64,000 nucleotides of DNA from Acidobacteriota bacterium (GTDB taxonomy: Bacteria > Acidobacteriota > Terriglobia > Terriglobales > SCQP01): NCBI GenBank assembly GCA_027459505.1, contig DAIDIE010000031.1:62001-126000 (forward strand). The letters run 5' to 3'. Position 1 is the stretch's first letter. Every line of letters starts with the position of its first letter. A model generated the notes under the pieces. It was given only the letters and a program-made list of their open reading frames with translations. It searched no databases and had not been told where the DNA came from. The position numbers and the translations under genes are program-made. This document shows, piece by piece, positions 52,851-61,896 of the stretch.

Positions 52851-53130
52851 AAGATCTCGCTTCTTGTTTGATTCCGAATGAAACGCAGGGCGGCCCAATA
52901 AAAGAAGGGCAAGAAATCGGTCTGTTCCCATTGTAACCGCATTCTCGTTGAAAAGGCGGCGCCGCTTCCATCCACTCAGGGCAGCTCGCAACGTTGGCCA
53001 ACACTGCGGCAAAAGTCTGCACAGCAGAGCCGCGAAAGGTGCAAACCGCTGCGGCACATCTGCAGGAGTTCGGGCACGACAGGCGCGAGGTGGACGGTGC
53101 GCAACCGGCTCTATACTGTACGTTAGAGTC

Positions 53131-53715
53131 ATGGATCGTGTTTTTCTTAGTATTTGGCTGCCCCCGCATAATCCTGAGACTGCCGTGAACGGCTTTGCCG
53201 AAAGCTTGCAGGCTTTGCCGCAGTCGAAGAGCCGTCCTGGCGTTCAGAGTGTGCGCGCCCTGCCGCTGGATTGGGCGGAAAGCGCCGCCTTCGAGGAGTT
53301 TTTCCCCAATGGCGCCGAGATCGATCATGCCGTGGAAATACTGCGTGAATTCTGGAAAGAGGACTATGCGCTGGAGGCGGAGCTGCACTGGGATCTTTGG
53401 CAGCATACCGGCTCGGAATGGCAATTGAGACCGTCACCGGTGACCTTTAGCTTACTGGCGACGGGCTTTGCCGAAGGACAGCAGGCAGACCAGGGCGATA
53501 TTCTGGTGGCGCTGGGCTTTGATTACTTGTTCCTTGCGGACGAACAGCCGTGGAACGAAGAGACCCGCAAGCGCGTCCAGTACAACATTGGAATGCTGAT
53601 TCAGCTCTCCAATGCGGCGCCGCAGCGGGCGCACGCGGCTCGGCGCCGCCTTTGGACGGAGGACGAGGTGGACTTGGCCCAAAAGTTAGCGCTCCGCTTA
53701 CAACCAGTGCAATGA
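53131..53715 (+). CDS. Hypothetical protein, soluble, acidic
   Basis: A 194-residue protein with Trp-rich segments (IWLPPHNPETAVNGFAESL, HWDLWQHTGSEWQLRPSPV, LVALGFDYLFLADEQPWNE) and no signal peptide or membrane helix. ATG 53131 is preceded by a TATACT-like -10 at about 53112, so the leader would be very short; the frame further left is Arg/Gly-rich. Its stop overlaps the next start (ATGA), so the two genes are translationally coupled. I do not recognise the family. Confidence 0.7.
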   Translation: MDRVFLSIWLPPHNPETAVNGFAESLQALPQSKSRPGVQSVRALPLDWAESAAFEEFFPNGAEIDHAVEILREFWKEDYALEAELHWDLWQHTGSEWQLRPSPVTFSLLATGFAEGQQADQGDILVALGFDYLFLADEQPWNEETRKRVQYNIGMLIQLSNAAPQRAHAARRRLWTEDEVDLAQKLALRLQPVQ

Positions 53716-54329
53716 ACCGATTCCTTTGCTCTATCCTCAGGCCCGTGGCTGTCGCTTTGGCCTCCTGTGCGGTGCTGGCGCTTGCCCAGGGGCCCCCTAG
53801 CAATCCCGATCACCCACCCGGAAACGTGAACGAATTGACCCTGGCTGGAATTCGCCCAGGGCGCGTACGGATTGCCGCCGAAGTACGCCGCTTCGGCACG
53901 CAGTGGTTTCATCCCTCGCCTGATGAGCCCGACATCTATATCTGGCAGGACTTAAAAAACGGGCTGCGGTTAACCCTGGAGGTCGACGACAAGGGCGTGG
54001 TGCGGGCAGTGACCGTGCTTCGCGCAGACGCACTTCCCAACGACGGGCTCCCGCCCACATTGCGCCGCACTAATTTACCCCGCGCTCACTTGCCATTGTC
54101 GATCGCTTCTACCGGGCGAGGAATGCGGCTGGGCGATTCGCCAATCCGTTTGCTACACATTTATGGGAAGCCGTTTTTTCGGGGCAGTGCGCAGTTGGAC
54201 CGGCAGCAGGTCGAGATGATCGTTTTCAACTTTTCCTGGGCCGGACGGCAGTACCCGCAGATCCTGGAGAGTAGCTTCGATTCCCACCATCACCTGATCA
54301 AGATGACGCTTTCGGCTGATTACTACTGA
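53712..54329 (+). CDS. Secreted protein of unknown function
   Basis: A signal peptide (ILRPVAVALASCAVLALAQG) is followed by a ~180-residue globular part with a conserved-looking core IYIWQDLKNGLRLTLEVDDKG and GRGMRLGDSPIRLLHIYGKP, which resembles secreted acidobacterial proteins of the type 'GxxxGDxxxxVxxxYGxP'. It starts inside the stop of the previous gene (ATGA) and its end overlaps the convergent GHKL-like gene by 32 bases. Confidence 0.7.
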   Translation: MNRFLCSILRPVAVALASCAVLALAQGPPSNPDHPPGNVNELTLAGIRPGRVRIAAEVRRFGTQWFHPSPDEPDIYIWQDLKNGLRLTLEVDDKGVVRAVTVLRADALPNDGLPPTLRRTNLPRAHLPLSIASTGRGMRLGDSPIRLLHIYGKPFFRGSAQLDRQQVEMIVFNFSWAGRQYPQILESSFDSHHHLIKMTLSADYY

Positions 54330-55509
54330 GAGGCGATCTTGTTTGCAGCACCGCTACGCGCTTGCGTGCCGGTCCCGTCGCTGTCCCCTTGGCGGGCTGG
54401 CCGCGCACCAGTACCGCCGGCTGGCTGCGGCGAGCTTCGTATTTCGGGAGCTCAACGGTAATCAGAGCGCGATGTTTGTCCCAGCGCAATCCCAGGTGCG
54501 CGCCATGCAGGCCGAGGATCGGTTGCAGGGCGCCGAAGCCGGTTTCATAATGCGTTCCGGCCATAGAAAGAGTGGCAAAAAGACTGGCTTGCTGCTGCGT
54601 TGAAAGCTCCATCGCGCCGAGACTGATTCCTACTATCCACTTGGTTCGAAGCGATGCCGCCCTGGGCTGTCCGATGCGGACGCGAACCGGGCCAGGAGCG
54701 AGTTGCAGGGCCTTTCGAAATAACAGCGTGAAGGCCAGGGTCAGGAGTGCGGTGTCCGCCAGGATTTGGCCGGTGTTGCCGCCTGACAGAAGCAACGGCT
54801 TGCGCTGCGGAGCGTCCACTCTTGCGCTTTTGATCGCCTCTTGAAGGATGTGCTTGAGCACCACTGGCTGGCGATTCAATTCCGTTGCGTTCAGGCTCTT
54901 GATCTTGGCGAGCTCCTGATTGAGCCTCTCGAAAGACTGAATGGCATGTTGGAGCGTGTCGCTGAGCTGCGAATCTGACCAATAGTCGTTCTGCTTCAGT
55001 AGAGACCAGACTGCCTTCTGAATACTGGTGCTATGATCCAGGGCTTGTTGCACCGTGCTGATGATATCCGACGACGCCTTTGCCCTTACTTCCCAGCATC
55101 TGATCTCGTTGGACGCTGTTTCGCCATACGCCAGCCGCCAGAGCCAGAGTCGCGCAATGAGTTGCAGTTCCTCGGGGCGGAGCGTTTTTACAGCATAGGC
55201 GACAAAGATGTACTCGGCGGCGCTATTGGCGAGCTTCAAATGAGCCATGCGCTCGCCGGCGCGCGCTGGCAGTTCGCCTAAGACGGAACTGATGAGCTCA
55301 TCCCCGGAGCGGACGCGCCAGCCGCGCTGGATTTCCCGGCCTCGTCCAGCTCCCTCCTTGGCTCGAAAGCAACCATCTTCGCCCTTTTCGAAAACAATCA
55401 GAGCGCCAGCCTGAAGGTATTTACAGCAGGCTTCCAGGACAGGGCTGGCGCCATCTGGTCCAGCCGCTGGTTCCAGACACGTGCGCAATAATTCATTGAG
55501 GCCAATCAT
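54298..55509 (-). CDS. Degenerate histidine-kinase-like (GHKL) protein with sensor domain
   Basis: A 403-residue protein without membrane helices. The N-terminal ~130 residues look like a GAF/sensor-type domain (LEACCKYLQAGALIVFEKGEDG), then a coiled-coil-like region. A C-terminal GHKL-like end has a G-rich block (GFGALQPILGLHGAHLGLRWD) and a final strand ITVELP. No clear phosphoacceptor histidine box or N-box is seen, so kinase activity is doubtful. A basic Pro/Arg tail follows. The gene overlaps the convergent neighbour by 32 bases. Confidence 0.6.
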   Translation of the reverse strand: MIGLNELLRTCLEPAAGPDGASPVLEACCKYLQAGALIVFEKGEDGCFRAKEGAGRGREIQRGWRVRSGDELISSVLGELPARAGERMAHLKLANSAAEYIFVAYAVKTLRPEELQLIARLWLWRLAYGETASNEIRCWEVRAKASSDIISTVQQALDHSTSIQKAVWSLLKQNDYWSDSQLSDTLQHAIQSFERLNQELAKIKSLNATELNRQPVVLKHILQEAIKSARVDAPQRKPLLLSGGNTGQILADTALLTLAFTLLFRKALQLAPGPVRVRIGQPRAASLRTKWIVGISLGAMELSTQQQASLFATLSMAGTHYETGFGALQPILGLHGAHLGLRWDKHRALITVELPKYEARRSQPAVLVRGQPAKGTATGPARKRVAVLQTRSPLSSNQPKASS

Positions 55510-55856
55510 AGGGCTCTCAGTCAGGACAGGTTCTTGATGATAAAGACTGACTTATGACACGCTGTCAGGCGCTGGTCAACATCTTTTTCTGCCAGGACGC
55601 CTCAATGTCCCCCTTTTTGGGTGGAGGGTTGCAATCGCAAGCTTAGTTCTTGTCACCCGTAGCCGCTGCGCAGAATAAGTTAGCAGCGTGAATATCCCAC
55701 TGCGGGACCGGAGTACTCCCAAAATCGGTGATCTCCCGCGCTTTGAAAGTGCGAAGGACAGCACCGCCGCTCATCGCGCGGTTGGGGCGTGAACTGCTCG
55801 TTGTAACCGGAAGCTGCCCTTCAGGACTGCAACGCGATGCTGGGTTAAGCTGGGCC
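55510..55856. other. 347-base divergent intergenic stretch
   Basis: Between the GHKL-like gene (-) and mazG (+). I see no gene, repeat or clear promoter here. Confidence 0.55.
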
Positions 55857-56666
55857 ATGCCCTCAAGCGGTGAACTTTTCGAGCGTCTGGTCGCGATCAT
55901 GGCCCAGTTGCGCGCGCCCGGCGGCTGTCCCTGGGATCGCAAACAGACTTTTGATTCCATTAAGCCCTATACGGTCGAAGAGACCTACGAGGTCTTGCAG
56001 GCCATTACCGATCGGGACTGGGCGGAACTAGCGGGAGAACTTGGCGATCTCCTGCTACAGATTCTTTTTTACGCGCAGATGGCTCAGGAGGAGCGGCTCT
56101 TCTCAATTGAAGATGTGCTTAGGCAATTGGCGGAGAAATTGATCCGGCGTCATCCGCATGTTTTTGCTGACGACAGTGGCCAGAAGATGAGCGCCGACGA
56201 GGCACTCGGCCGCTGGGATCAGGTCAAAGCGGAAGAGAAACGTACCCAGGGCCGCCCGCCAGCGGCATCGGATTCCCTGCTTAGTACGGTGCCACGCTCA
56301 ACCCCTGCCATGGTCGAAGCCTTCCAGTTGAGCCGCCGTGCCGCCACCGCGGGGTTCGAGTGGCCCGGAGTGCAGCAAGTATTAGAAAAGCTTGAGGAGG
56401 AGATTGCCGAACTGCGCGCCGAACTGCACGCTGGTAATGATCGAAAGCGCTTGGAAGAAGAGGCAGGGGACCTGCTGTTTACCGCCGTGAACGTGGCGCG
56501 ACGCCTTGAAATAGAGCCGGAATCGGCGCTCAAGTCCGCCAACCGCAAGTTCCGCGGGCGCTTCAGCAGGGTTGAAGCCTTGCTGGCGGAACAAAACACC
56601 AGTCTCGATGCGCAAAGTCCGGAGCGGTTGGAACAATTGTGGCAAGCGGCAAAAAAGGGGGAGTGA
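55857..56666 (+). CDS. mazG: Nucleoside triphosphate pyrophosphohydrolase
   Basis: House-cleaning enzyme that hydrolyses NTPs to NMPs. The N-terminal MazG domain has GGCPWDRKQTFDSIKPYTVEE with the EEtYE helix at 41-45 and E61/D64 in the second helix; the C-terminal domain repeats the pattern with EEEIAEL and EEEAGDLLF. At 269 residues it is the two-domain type. ATG 55857 is used; the frame is open for 43 codons upstream but with unrelated residues. Confidence 0.93.
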   Translation: MPSSGELFERLVAIMAQLRAPGGCPWDRKQTFDSIKPYTVEETYEVLQAITDRDWAELAGELGDLLLQILFYAQMAQEERLFSIEDVLRQLAEKLIRRHPHVFADDSGQKMSADEALGRWDQVKAEEKRTQGRPPAASDSLLSTVPRSTPAMVEAFQLSRRAATAGFEWPGVQQVLEKLEEEIAELRAELHAGNDRKRLEEEAGDLLFTAVNVARRLEIEPESALKSANRKFRGRFSRVEALLAEQNTSLDAQSPERLEQLWQAAKKGE

Positions 56667-56728
56667 TTTGCCGCCTCTTTGCCCGATACTGCTGAGAGCA
56701 ATTCCACTACGGCGTAATTTTTGTCGCT

Positions 56729-57535
56729 ATGAATACTGAGCAGGAATTCGGAATTCAAGTACGTTCGCTCACTCGCACCCCGGAGTTCGACGCCTGCGTG
56801 CAGTTGCAGCGGCACGTCTGGGGTTTCGACGACACGGATCTGGTCCCGGTGCGTATGTTTGTCGTCGCCAACAAGATCGGCGGATTGGTTCTTGGCGCCT
56901 ACGATGCGGACAATCTGGTCGGGTATGCCCTGGCGCTGCCAGGGGTGCGCAACAACCATGCTTACCTGCATTCGCACATGCTGGCGGTGGCCCCGGAGTT
57001 CCGGGACCGCGGCATCGGACGCATGTTGAAATTGCGCCAGCGCGAGTTGGCCTTGCGCCGGGGGATTGAGCTGATTGAATGGACCTTCGACCCGCTGGAG
57101 GCCAAAAACTGTTATTTCAATTTGGAAGTGCTGGGCGCCATTAGCCGCCGTTACCTCCCTAATCTGTACGGCGCGAATACCAGTGCCCTTCAGGCGGGGC
57201 TGCCCTCGGATCGCCTCGTGGCGGAATGGTGGCTGCGCTCCAACCGGGTGGAACGGGCGCTGCAGCCTCCCTCGGGCGCTGACAGCGCCGCTCCGGTCAG
57301 TTCCGGCGCGCCCCCAGTGACGCTGGCGCCGGGTATTCAGCAATGGAAGAGCGAGCGTAACCCGCGCGCCCTCCAAATGCAGGCTGCTTTGCGCACGCAA
57401 CTCGAAGCGGCCTTCGCACACGGCTGGTCGATCTTGGGCTTTGAACGTATAGCCACCGGAGGGGGACGCTTCCGCATGGGGCGTTTCGACGAACCCTGGA
57501 GCTATGGTTTCGCCGCCGAGGCGGAAGAACTCTAA
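56729..57535 (+). CDS. GNAT-family N-acyltransferase (COG3375-like), probable partner of the racemase-like enzyme
   Basis: A GNAT domain with the acyl-CoA loop APEFRDRGIGRMLKLRQREL (near 95-114) and a characteristic run ELIEWTFDPLEAKNCYFNLEVLGAISRRYLPNLYG. This is the COG3375 kind found next to N-succinylamino acid racemases, where the relative acts as an N-succinyltransferase. A Pro/Ser linker and a second small domain follow after ~190. It lies two bases upstream of the enolase-superfamily gene and shares its operon. The acyl donor is inferred from context. Confidence 0.86.
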   Translation: MNTEQEFGIQVRSLTRTPEFDACVQLQRHVWGFDDTDLVPVRMFVVANKIGGLVLGAYDADNLVGYALALPGVRNNHAYLHSHMLAVAPEFRDRGIGRMLKLRQRELALRRGIELIEWTFDPLEAKNCYFNLEVLGAISRRYLPNLYGANTSALQAGLPSDRLVAEWWLRSNRVERALQPPSGADSAAPVSSGAPPVTLAPGIQQWKSERNPRALQMQAALRTQLEAAFAHGWSILGFERIATGGGRFRMGRFDEPWSYGFAAEAEEL

Positions 57536-57537
57536 GC

Positions 57538-58650
57538 ATGAAAATCGAAGGCATTACGCTGCGGGAAATCCGCATGCCGCTGGTTTCGTTTTTCGAAACT
57601 AGTTTTGGCCGTACCGACGTGCGCCGGATCCTGCTGCTTGAGATGCTGGTCGACGGGCTGCGTGTCTGGAGCGAGGTGACTTGCGGCGAAACGCCTTTTT
57701 ACAGCCATGAGACCACCGATACGGCACGCCATATTCTGGCGGAATTTGCCATCCCCATGGTGCTTGGCAAAGAGGTGGCGCAGCCTGCTGACGTGCGCCC
57801 CTTAATGCGCCTGATCCGCGGCCATGAGATGGCGCGAGCTGCCATCGAGAACGCGCTCTGGGACGCTTGGGCGCGCCAGCTGGAACAACCCTTGTGGAAG
57901 CTGCTGGGTGGTACGCGCAATGAAATTCCCTGCGGTGTTTCCATCGGCATTAAGAACTCGGTTCCGGAACTGTTGGACACCATTGACCGGGAACTGGCAA
58001 GCGGCTATCTGCGCATCAAGGTGAAGGTGAAGCCGGGGTGGGATCTGAACGTGCTGGAGGCCATCCGCAAGAAGTTTCCGGAAGTGCCGCTGATGGCCGA
58101 CGCCAATTCCGCATACACGCTGGATGACACCGCTCATCTGGTCAAAATGGATGAGTTTCACCTCACCATGGTTGAACAGCCACTGTGGTACGACGACATT
58201 TGCCTGCATGCCCGCCTGCAGGCCCAAATGCAGACTCCCCTTTGCTTGGACGAGAGCATTCACCACGCCCGCGATGCCGCCCTGGCCATCGAGTGTAAAG
58301 CCTGCCGCGTCATCAACATCAAGCTGGGGCGCACCGGCGGGTTCAGTTCGGCGCGCGAGGTGCACGATGTGGCGCGGGCAGCCGGTATACCTGTCTGGTG
58401 CGGAGGAATGCTGGAATCTGGCGTGGGCCGTGTTCACAACATTGCTCTCTCCACCTTGCCGGGCTTCAGCCTCCCTGGAGATGTCTCCGCAAGCCGCCGG
58501 TATTGGCGGGAAGATATTGTGGAGCCCGAAGTGGAAGTGACTCCGCGCGGCACAATCGTTGTTCGAGATGAACCAGGAACCGGCTACCGGGTGAAAACAG
58601 AGCTGATCCGCCGGCTAACGGTCTGGGAACAGCACTTTGGCGTGGCATGA
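57538..58650 (+). CDS. Enolase-superfamily racemase/synthase (N-succinylamino acid racemase or MenC)
   Basis: Muconate-lactonizing-enzyme subgroup protein. Catalytic residues sit at K161/K163 (RIKVKVKPGW), D188 (MADANSAY), E213 (VEQPLWYDD), D238 (LCLDESIHH) and K262 (INIKLGRTGG), nearly the same numbers as in Amycolatopsis NSAR (K163, D189, E214, D239, K263). Automatic annotation would call MenC. Here an MqnD-like gene points to the futalosine route, and the neighbour is a COG3375 GNAT, so NSAR acting in D- to L-amino acid conversion is the better reading. Both activities can occur in one protein. It overlaps the EamA gene by four bases. Confidence 0.9.
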   Translation: MKIEGITLREIRMPLVSFFETSFGRTDVRRILLLEMLVDGLRVWSEVTCGETPFYSHETTDTARHILAEFAIPMVLGKEVAQPADVRPLMRLIRGHEMARAAIENALWDAWARQLEQPLWKLLGGTRNEIPCGVSIGIKNSVPELLDTIDRELASGYLRIKVKVKPGWDLNVLEAIRKKFPEVPLMADANSAYTLDDTAHLVKMDEFHLTMVEQPLWYDDICLHARLQAQMQTPLCLDESIHHARDAALAIECKACRVINIKLGRTGGFSSAREVHDVARAAGIPVWCGGMLESGVGRVHNIALSTLPGFSLPGDVSASRRYWREDIVEPEVEVTPRGTIVVRDEPGTGYRVKTELIRRLTVWEQHFGVA

Positions 58651-59621
58651 GCGCGCAGCACCGTCATGGCTTGCCGGGCGGGACAGTCAGGAATGCGCGA
58701 CCGCGTCTGCTGCTGTTGCTGGCCATACCGGTGCTGGCCTGGTCGTTCAACTACGTGGCGGGGAAATGGGCGGTGCAGGGTTTTCAGGGGGCTACCTCCA
58801 GGCCCGCATTTACGGTGGCCATCCTGCGCGTCTTGATCGCGACCGCACTGCTGGTGCTGCTGGCGCTGCTGCGCCGCACGCGCAGAGCAACCCGCTATAG
58901 CCGGCCTCTCTCCTGGCGTGATCACTGGCTGCTGTTTGCGCTCGGGTTCACGGGCGTCACCCTGAATCAATGCTTTTTCGTTACTGGACTGGCGGCAACA
59001 TCGGTTTCCCATTCCTCGCTGATCATTGCCCTCACTCCGGTTCTGGTGCTGCTCTTGGCGGCCGCTTGGGGACAGGAGCGACTACGCTGGCGGGAAGCGC
59101 TCGGCATGCTGTTGTCATTTGCCGGGGTGGCGGTTCTGGTTCTGCACGCGCGTGAAGGAGAGAGCAGCGTTCACGGGGACCTCATCGTTTTCCTCGCCGC
59201 CGCGGCTTTTGCCGTGTACACGGTGCTGGGCAAGGATCACACCCATCGCTACGCCGCGTTCGACCTGAATCTGTATACATTCTTGTGGGGCTCACTGCCC
59301 CTGCTGCCGTTTGCCTGGCTGGAGTGCCGGCATCTCGCCTGGAAATCGGTGTCGTTCCAGGGCTGGGCCGGGTTGCTCTTTATGGCCGCGGTGGGATCGG
59401 TGCTCGCCTACCTCGCTTATTTTGCCGCGCTGAAAATCCTGCCAGCCTCTGAGCTGTCATCGCTGACTTATTTGCAGCCGGTCTTGGCCACACTGTTTGG
59501 CATAGCTCTATTGCACGAGCATGCGGGCTTGCCGCTGCTCGGCGCCGCCGTGCTGATCTTTGCCGGCGTGAGCTTGACGACGGGAGGGAGCGGCTCGCGT
59601 CCGGCTGAGGGGAACGCTTGA
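58647..59621 (+). CDS. EamA-family (DMT) transporter
   Basis: A 324-residue protein with about ten membrane helices in two EamA repeats. Motifs such as PVLAWSFNYVAGKWAVQG in helix 1 and SELSSLTYLQPVLATLFG in helix 9 are typical. It overlaps the racemase-like gene as ATGA and is probably translated with it, which suggests export or uptake of an amino acid or related metabolite. The substrate is not assignable from sequence. Confidence 0.9.
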   Translation: MSAQHRHGLPGGTVRNARPRLLLLLAIPVLAWSFNYVAGKWAVQGFQGATSRPAFTVAILRVLIATALLVLLALLRRTRRATRYSRPLSWRDHWLLFALGFTGVTLNQCFFVTGLAATSVSHSSLIIALTPVLVLLLAAAWGQERLRWREALGMLLSFAGVAVLVLHAREGESSVHGDLIVFLAAAAFAVYTVLGKDHTHRYAAFDLNLYTFLWGSLPLLPFAWLECRHLAWKSVSFQGWAGLLFMAAVGSVLAYLAYFAALKILPASELSSLTYLQPVLATLFGIALLHEHAGLPLLGAAVLIFAGVSLTTGGSGSRPAEGNA

Positions 59622-59686
59622 ATCCCACCCAAAAATGGGGCTGAGGGATTGTCAGCGGGTGCCACTTCGCCCACACTGAAAGCTGC

Positions 59687-60829
59687 ATGAGCGACTTCAT
59701 TCCGCAGTTCTCGTTGGCGCGGCAGTTCGCGCCGCTGCGTTCAGCTATCGAAGCAGCGACTCAGCGCGTTTTCGCCTCGGGGCAGGTGGTGCTTGGGCCG
59801 GAAACGGCGGCGCTGGAGCGGGAACTGGCCCAGTACCTGGGCGTTCCCTATGCGATGGCTTGCGCGAGTGGCACGGACGCGCTCCATCTGGCGCTGCGAA
59901 GCCTGGGGCTTGGCCCAGGTGATGTGGTCCTGACCTCGGCCTTCACCTTTTTTGCGACCGCCGGAGCGGTGCTGCTCTCGGGGGCGGAACTCGCCTTGGC
60001 CGACATCGATCCCACTTCCATGCTGCTCGCGCCCGAGGCGGTGCAAGCGTTTTTGCGAGGCCCGCAAGGAAAACGCGTCCGCGCCATCATCCCCGTCCAC
60101 CTGTATGGGCGGGCTGTGGACGTTAGCGAATTGCGCCGCCACGCTCCAGGAATACCGATGATTGAGGACACGGCGCAAGCGTTCGGCGCATGCACGCCCG
60201 CTGGATTTGCGGGAACGCTTGCCGACATGGGTTGTTACAGCTTTTATCCCACTAAGAACCTGGGGGCATTGGGCGAGGGGGGACTGGTGGTGACCGGGAA
60301 TGCGGAGTTTGCAGAACAACTTCGTATGCGGCGCGTCCACGGTAGCCGGCAACGCTATGTGCATGAGCACATTGGCTGGAATGCGCGTCTGGACGAGGTA
60401 CAAGCAGCCATTCTGCGCTTGAAGTTGCCCCAGGTACAAAATTGGAACCAGCGCCGGCGGACGATTGCCGAGCGCTACCAGCAAGGATTGCTGCGGGGAT
60501 CGTTTGCCGCCATTGCCGGCCAGGGAGATGCGCCTGTGCTGCTGCCTGCAATCACCCCCGAGCATGTGTTCCATCAATACGTGCTGCGGACGCGGCGGCG
60601 CGACGCTTTGCGCGAGCACCTGAAGAGCGCTGGAATCGGCAGCGAAGTGTACTACCCCATTCCGGTGCACCTGCAGCCGGTGTTGGCCGATACGGCGCTG
60701 GCGCGGCAGACTTTCCCGCATGCGGAGCAGGCCGCAAACGAAGTGCTGGCGTTGCCCATGTTTCCCGAACTCGGCGACGATGAAGTGGAGCGGGTGGTTG
60801 CCGCGGTGCACTCATTTTTTGCTGGGTAG
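59687..60829 (+). CDS. DegT/DnrJ/EryC1/StrS-family PLP aminotransferase
   Basis: Sugar aminotransferase family acting on keto-nucleotide sugars for surface polysaccharide. PLP-binding K190 is in SFYPTKNLGALGEGG, the cofactor ring contacts are in ACASGTDALHLAL and IEDTAQAFGA, and YGRAVDVSELRR follows. The start ATG 59687 has GAAAG upstream. The product sugar is not predictable without neighbours of a full pathway; GalE is ~8 kb away. It ends at a bidirectional terminator. Confidence 0.92.
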   Translation: MSDFIPQFSLARQFAPLRSAIEAATQRVFASGQVVLGPETAALERELAQYLGVPYAMACASGTDALHLALRSLGLGPGDVVLTSAFTFFATAGAVLLSGAELALADIDPTSMLLAPEAVQAFLRGPQGKRVRAIIPVHLYGRAVDVSELRRHAPGIPMIEDTAQAFGACTPAGFAGTLADMGCYSFYPTKNLGALGEGGLVVTGNAEFAEQLRMRRVHGSRQRYVHEHIGWNARLDEVQAAILRLKLPQVQNWNQRRRTIAERYQQGLLRGSFAAIAGQGDAPVLLPAITPEHVFHQYVLRTRRRDALREHLKSAGIGSEVYYPIPVHLQPVLADTALARQTFPHAEQAANEVLALPMFPELGDDEVERVVAAVHSFFAG

Positions 60830-60848
60830 TGAGCGCAGCCAGGCAAAC

Positions 60849-60881
60849 AAAAAGCGCGGCCCATAGAGGGCCGCGCTTTTT
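60849..60881. terminator. Bidirectional terminator
   Basis: AAAAAGCGCGGCCC / GGGCCGCGCTTTTT (60849-60862 and 60868-60881), serving the aminotransferase (+) and the PpiC gene (-). Confidence 0.9.
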
Positions 60882-60903
60882 TATCAGCAGTCGACAACAG
60901 CTA

Positions 60904-61896
60904 CTAGTGAGCGGCCGGATGCGCCGGGGCAGCGCTGGCGGTGGTAGCCTGGGCGCCCGGAGCGGCGGCAGCCGCCGACGGTGCGGCACCGAAGTAGGTG
61001 GGATTCAACACGACCCCGGCGGCCGCCTTGATCTGCTGCAACTTCTCCTGAATGAGCTGGTTCTGCAACTGCTCCGCGATCTGGTCCTTGGCCTCGCTCA
61101 GCGGTGCGGTCTTACGCTCCTGCACCTGGATGATGTGGTAGCCGAAGCGTGTCTTTACCGGTGCGCTGATCTGATTGACCGGCAGACTCCAGACCGCCTT
61201 GTCAAATGATGGCACCATCTGGTGGTGGGTGACCCACCCCAGGTCGCCACCATGGGTTTTGGAGCCGGTGTCGTCGCTCACGCTTTTGGCGACGGTGGCG
61301 AAGTCTTCGCCTTTCTTGAGCCGCGCCTCAACCGCATTGGCTTTGGCGAGCGCCTGGGCCGGGGTGAGCTTGGAGCCGCCCGGTCCGCCGGCAGTGGCAA
61401 TGAGGATATGCCGGACCTTGGCCTCCTGAAACATATCCTGGTGGCCGTTGTAGAACGCGGTCACTTGGGCGTCGGTCGGCTTCAGGGTCTGGCGCAGACT
61501 CTGTAGCAGCGCCTGGGCCAGGGTCTGTTCCCGAAGCAGGTGCTCATGGAGCTTGAATTCCGGGGTTTGATCCAGGTGCTCGGCTTTGGCTTCCTGCGCC
61601 AGGGCCATATAGTTGGCCAGGTACTGGGCGAAATCGCGCTTGTGCGCTTCCACTTGAGGCCGCTGCTGCGGCGGGAAGGCGTCCAGCATCTGCTGAAACT
61701 GTTGCGCTGTGATTGCGGTGGTTCCCACTCTGATCACGACCGTGTTAGGCGGCACGCTGGCGGGTGCCGGAGCTGCCGCGTGTGCAGCGGCCGCAGCGGG
61801 AGCATGCGCCACCTGGGCGGAAAGCGCCTGGCCGGAAAGAAGGGCCAGCGAAAGCGCGGCCGGGAAATAGAGAAAACGAAACTTAGCCGGGGTCAT
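60904..61896 (-). CDS. Periplasmic PpiC-type peptidyl-prolyl isomerase
   Basis: A signal peptide (ALSLALLSGQALSAQ) and an Ala/Pro linker precede a SurA-like helical region (55-~155) and a parvulin domain with AKVRHILIAT, LKKGEDFATVAKSVSDD, GGDLGWVTHHQMV and FGYHIIQVQE. The tail is Ala/Pro-rich. It probably helps fold outer-membrane or periplasmic proteins. It is alone on the minus strand. Confidence 0.92.
   Translation of the reverse strand: MTPAKFRFLYFPAALSLALLSGQALSAQVAHAPAAAAAHAAAPAPASVPPNTVVIRVGTTAITAQQFQQMLDAFPPQQRPQVEAHKRDFAQYLANYMALAQEAKAEHLDQTPEFKLHEHLLREQTLAQALLQSLRQTLKPTDAQVTAFYNGHQDMFQEAKVRHILIATAGGPGGSKLTPAQALAKANAVEARLKKGEDFATVAKSVSDDTGSKTHGGDLGWVTHHQMVPSFDKAVWSLPVNQISAPVKTRFGYHIIQVQERKTAPLSEAKDQIAEQLQNQLIQEKLQQIKAAAGVVLNPTYFGAAPSAAAAAPGAQATTASAAPAHPAAH

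Noticed and set aside
57538-58650. Simple MenC (o-succinylbenzoate synthase) call
   Set aside because: Residues allow it, but the MqnD-like gene and the COG3375 GNAT neighbour favour an N-succinylamino acid racemase; recorded as a finding instead.
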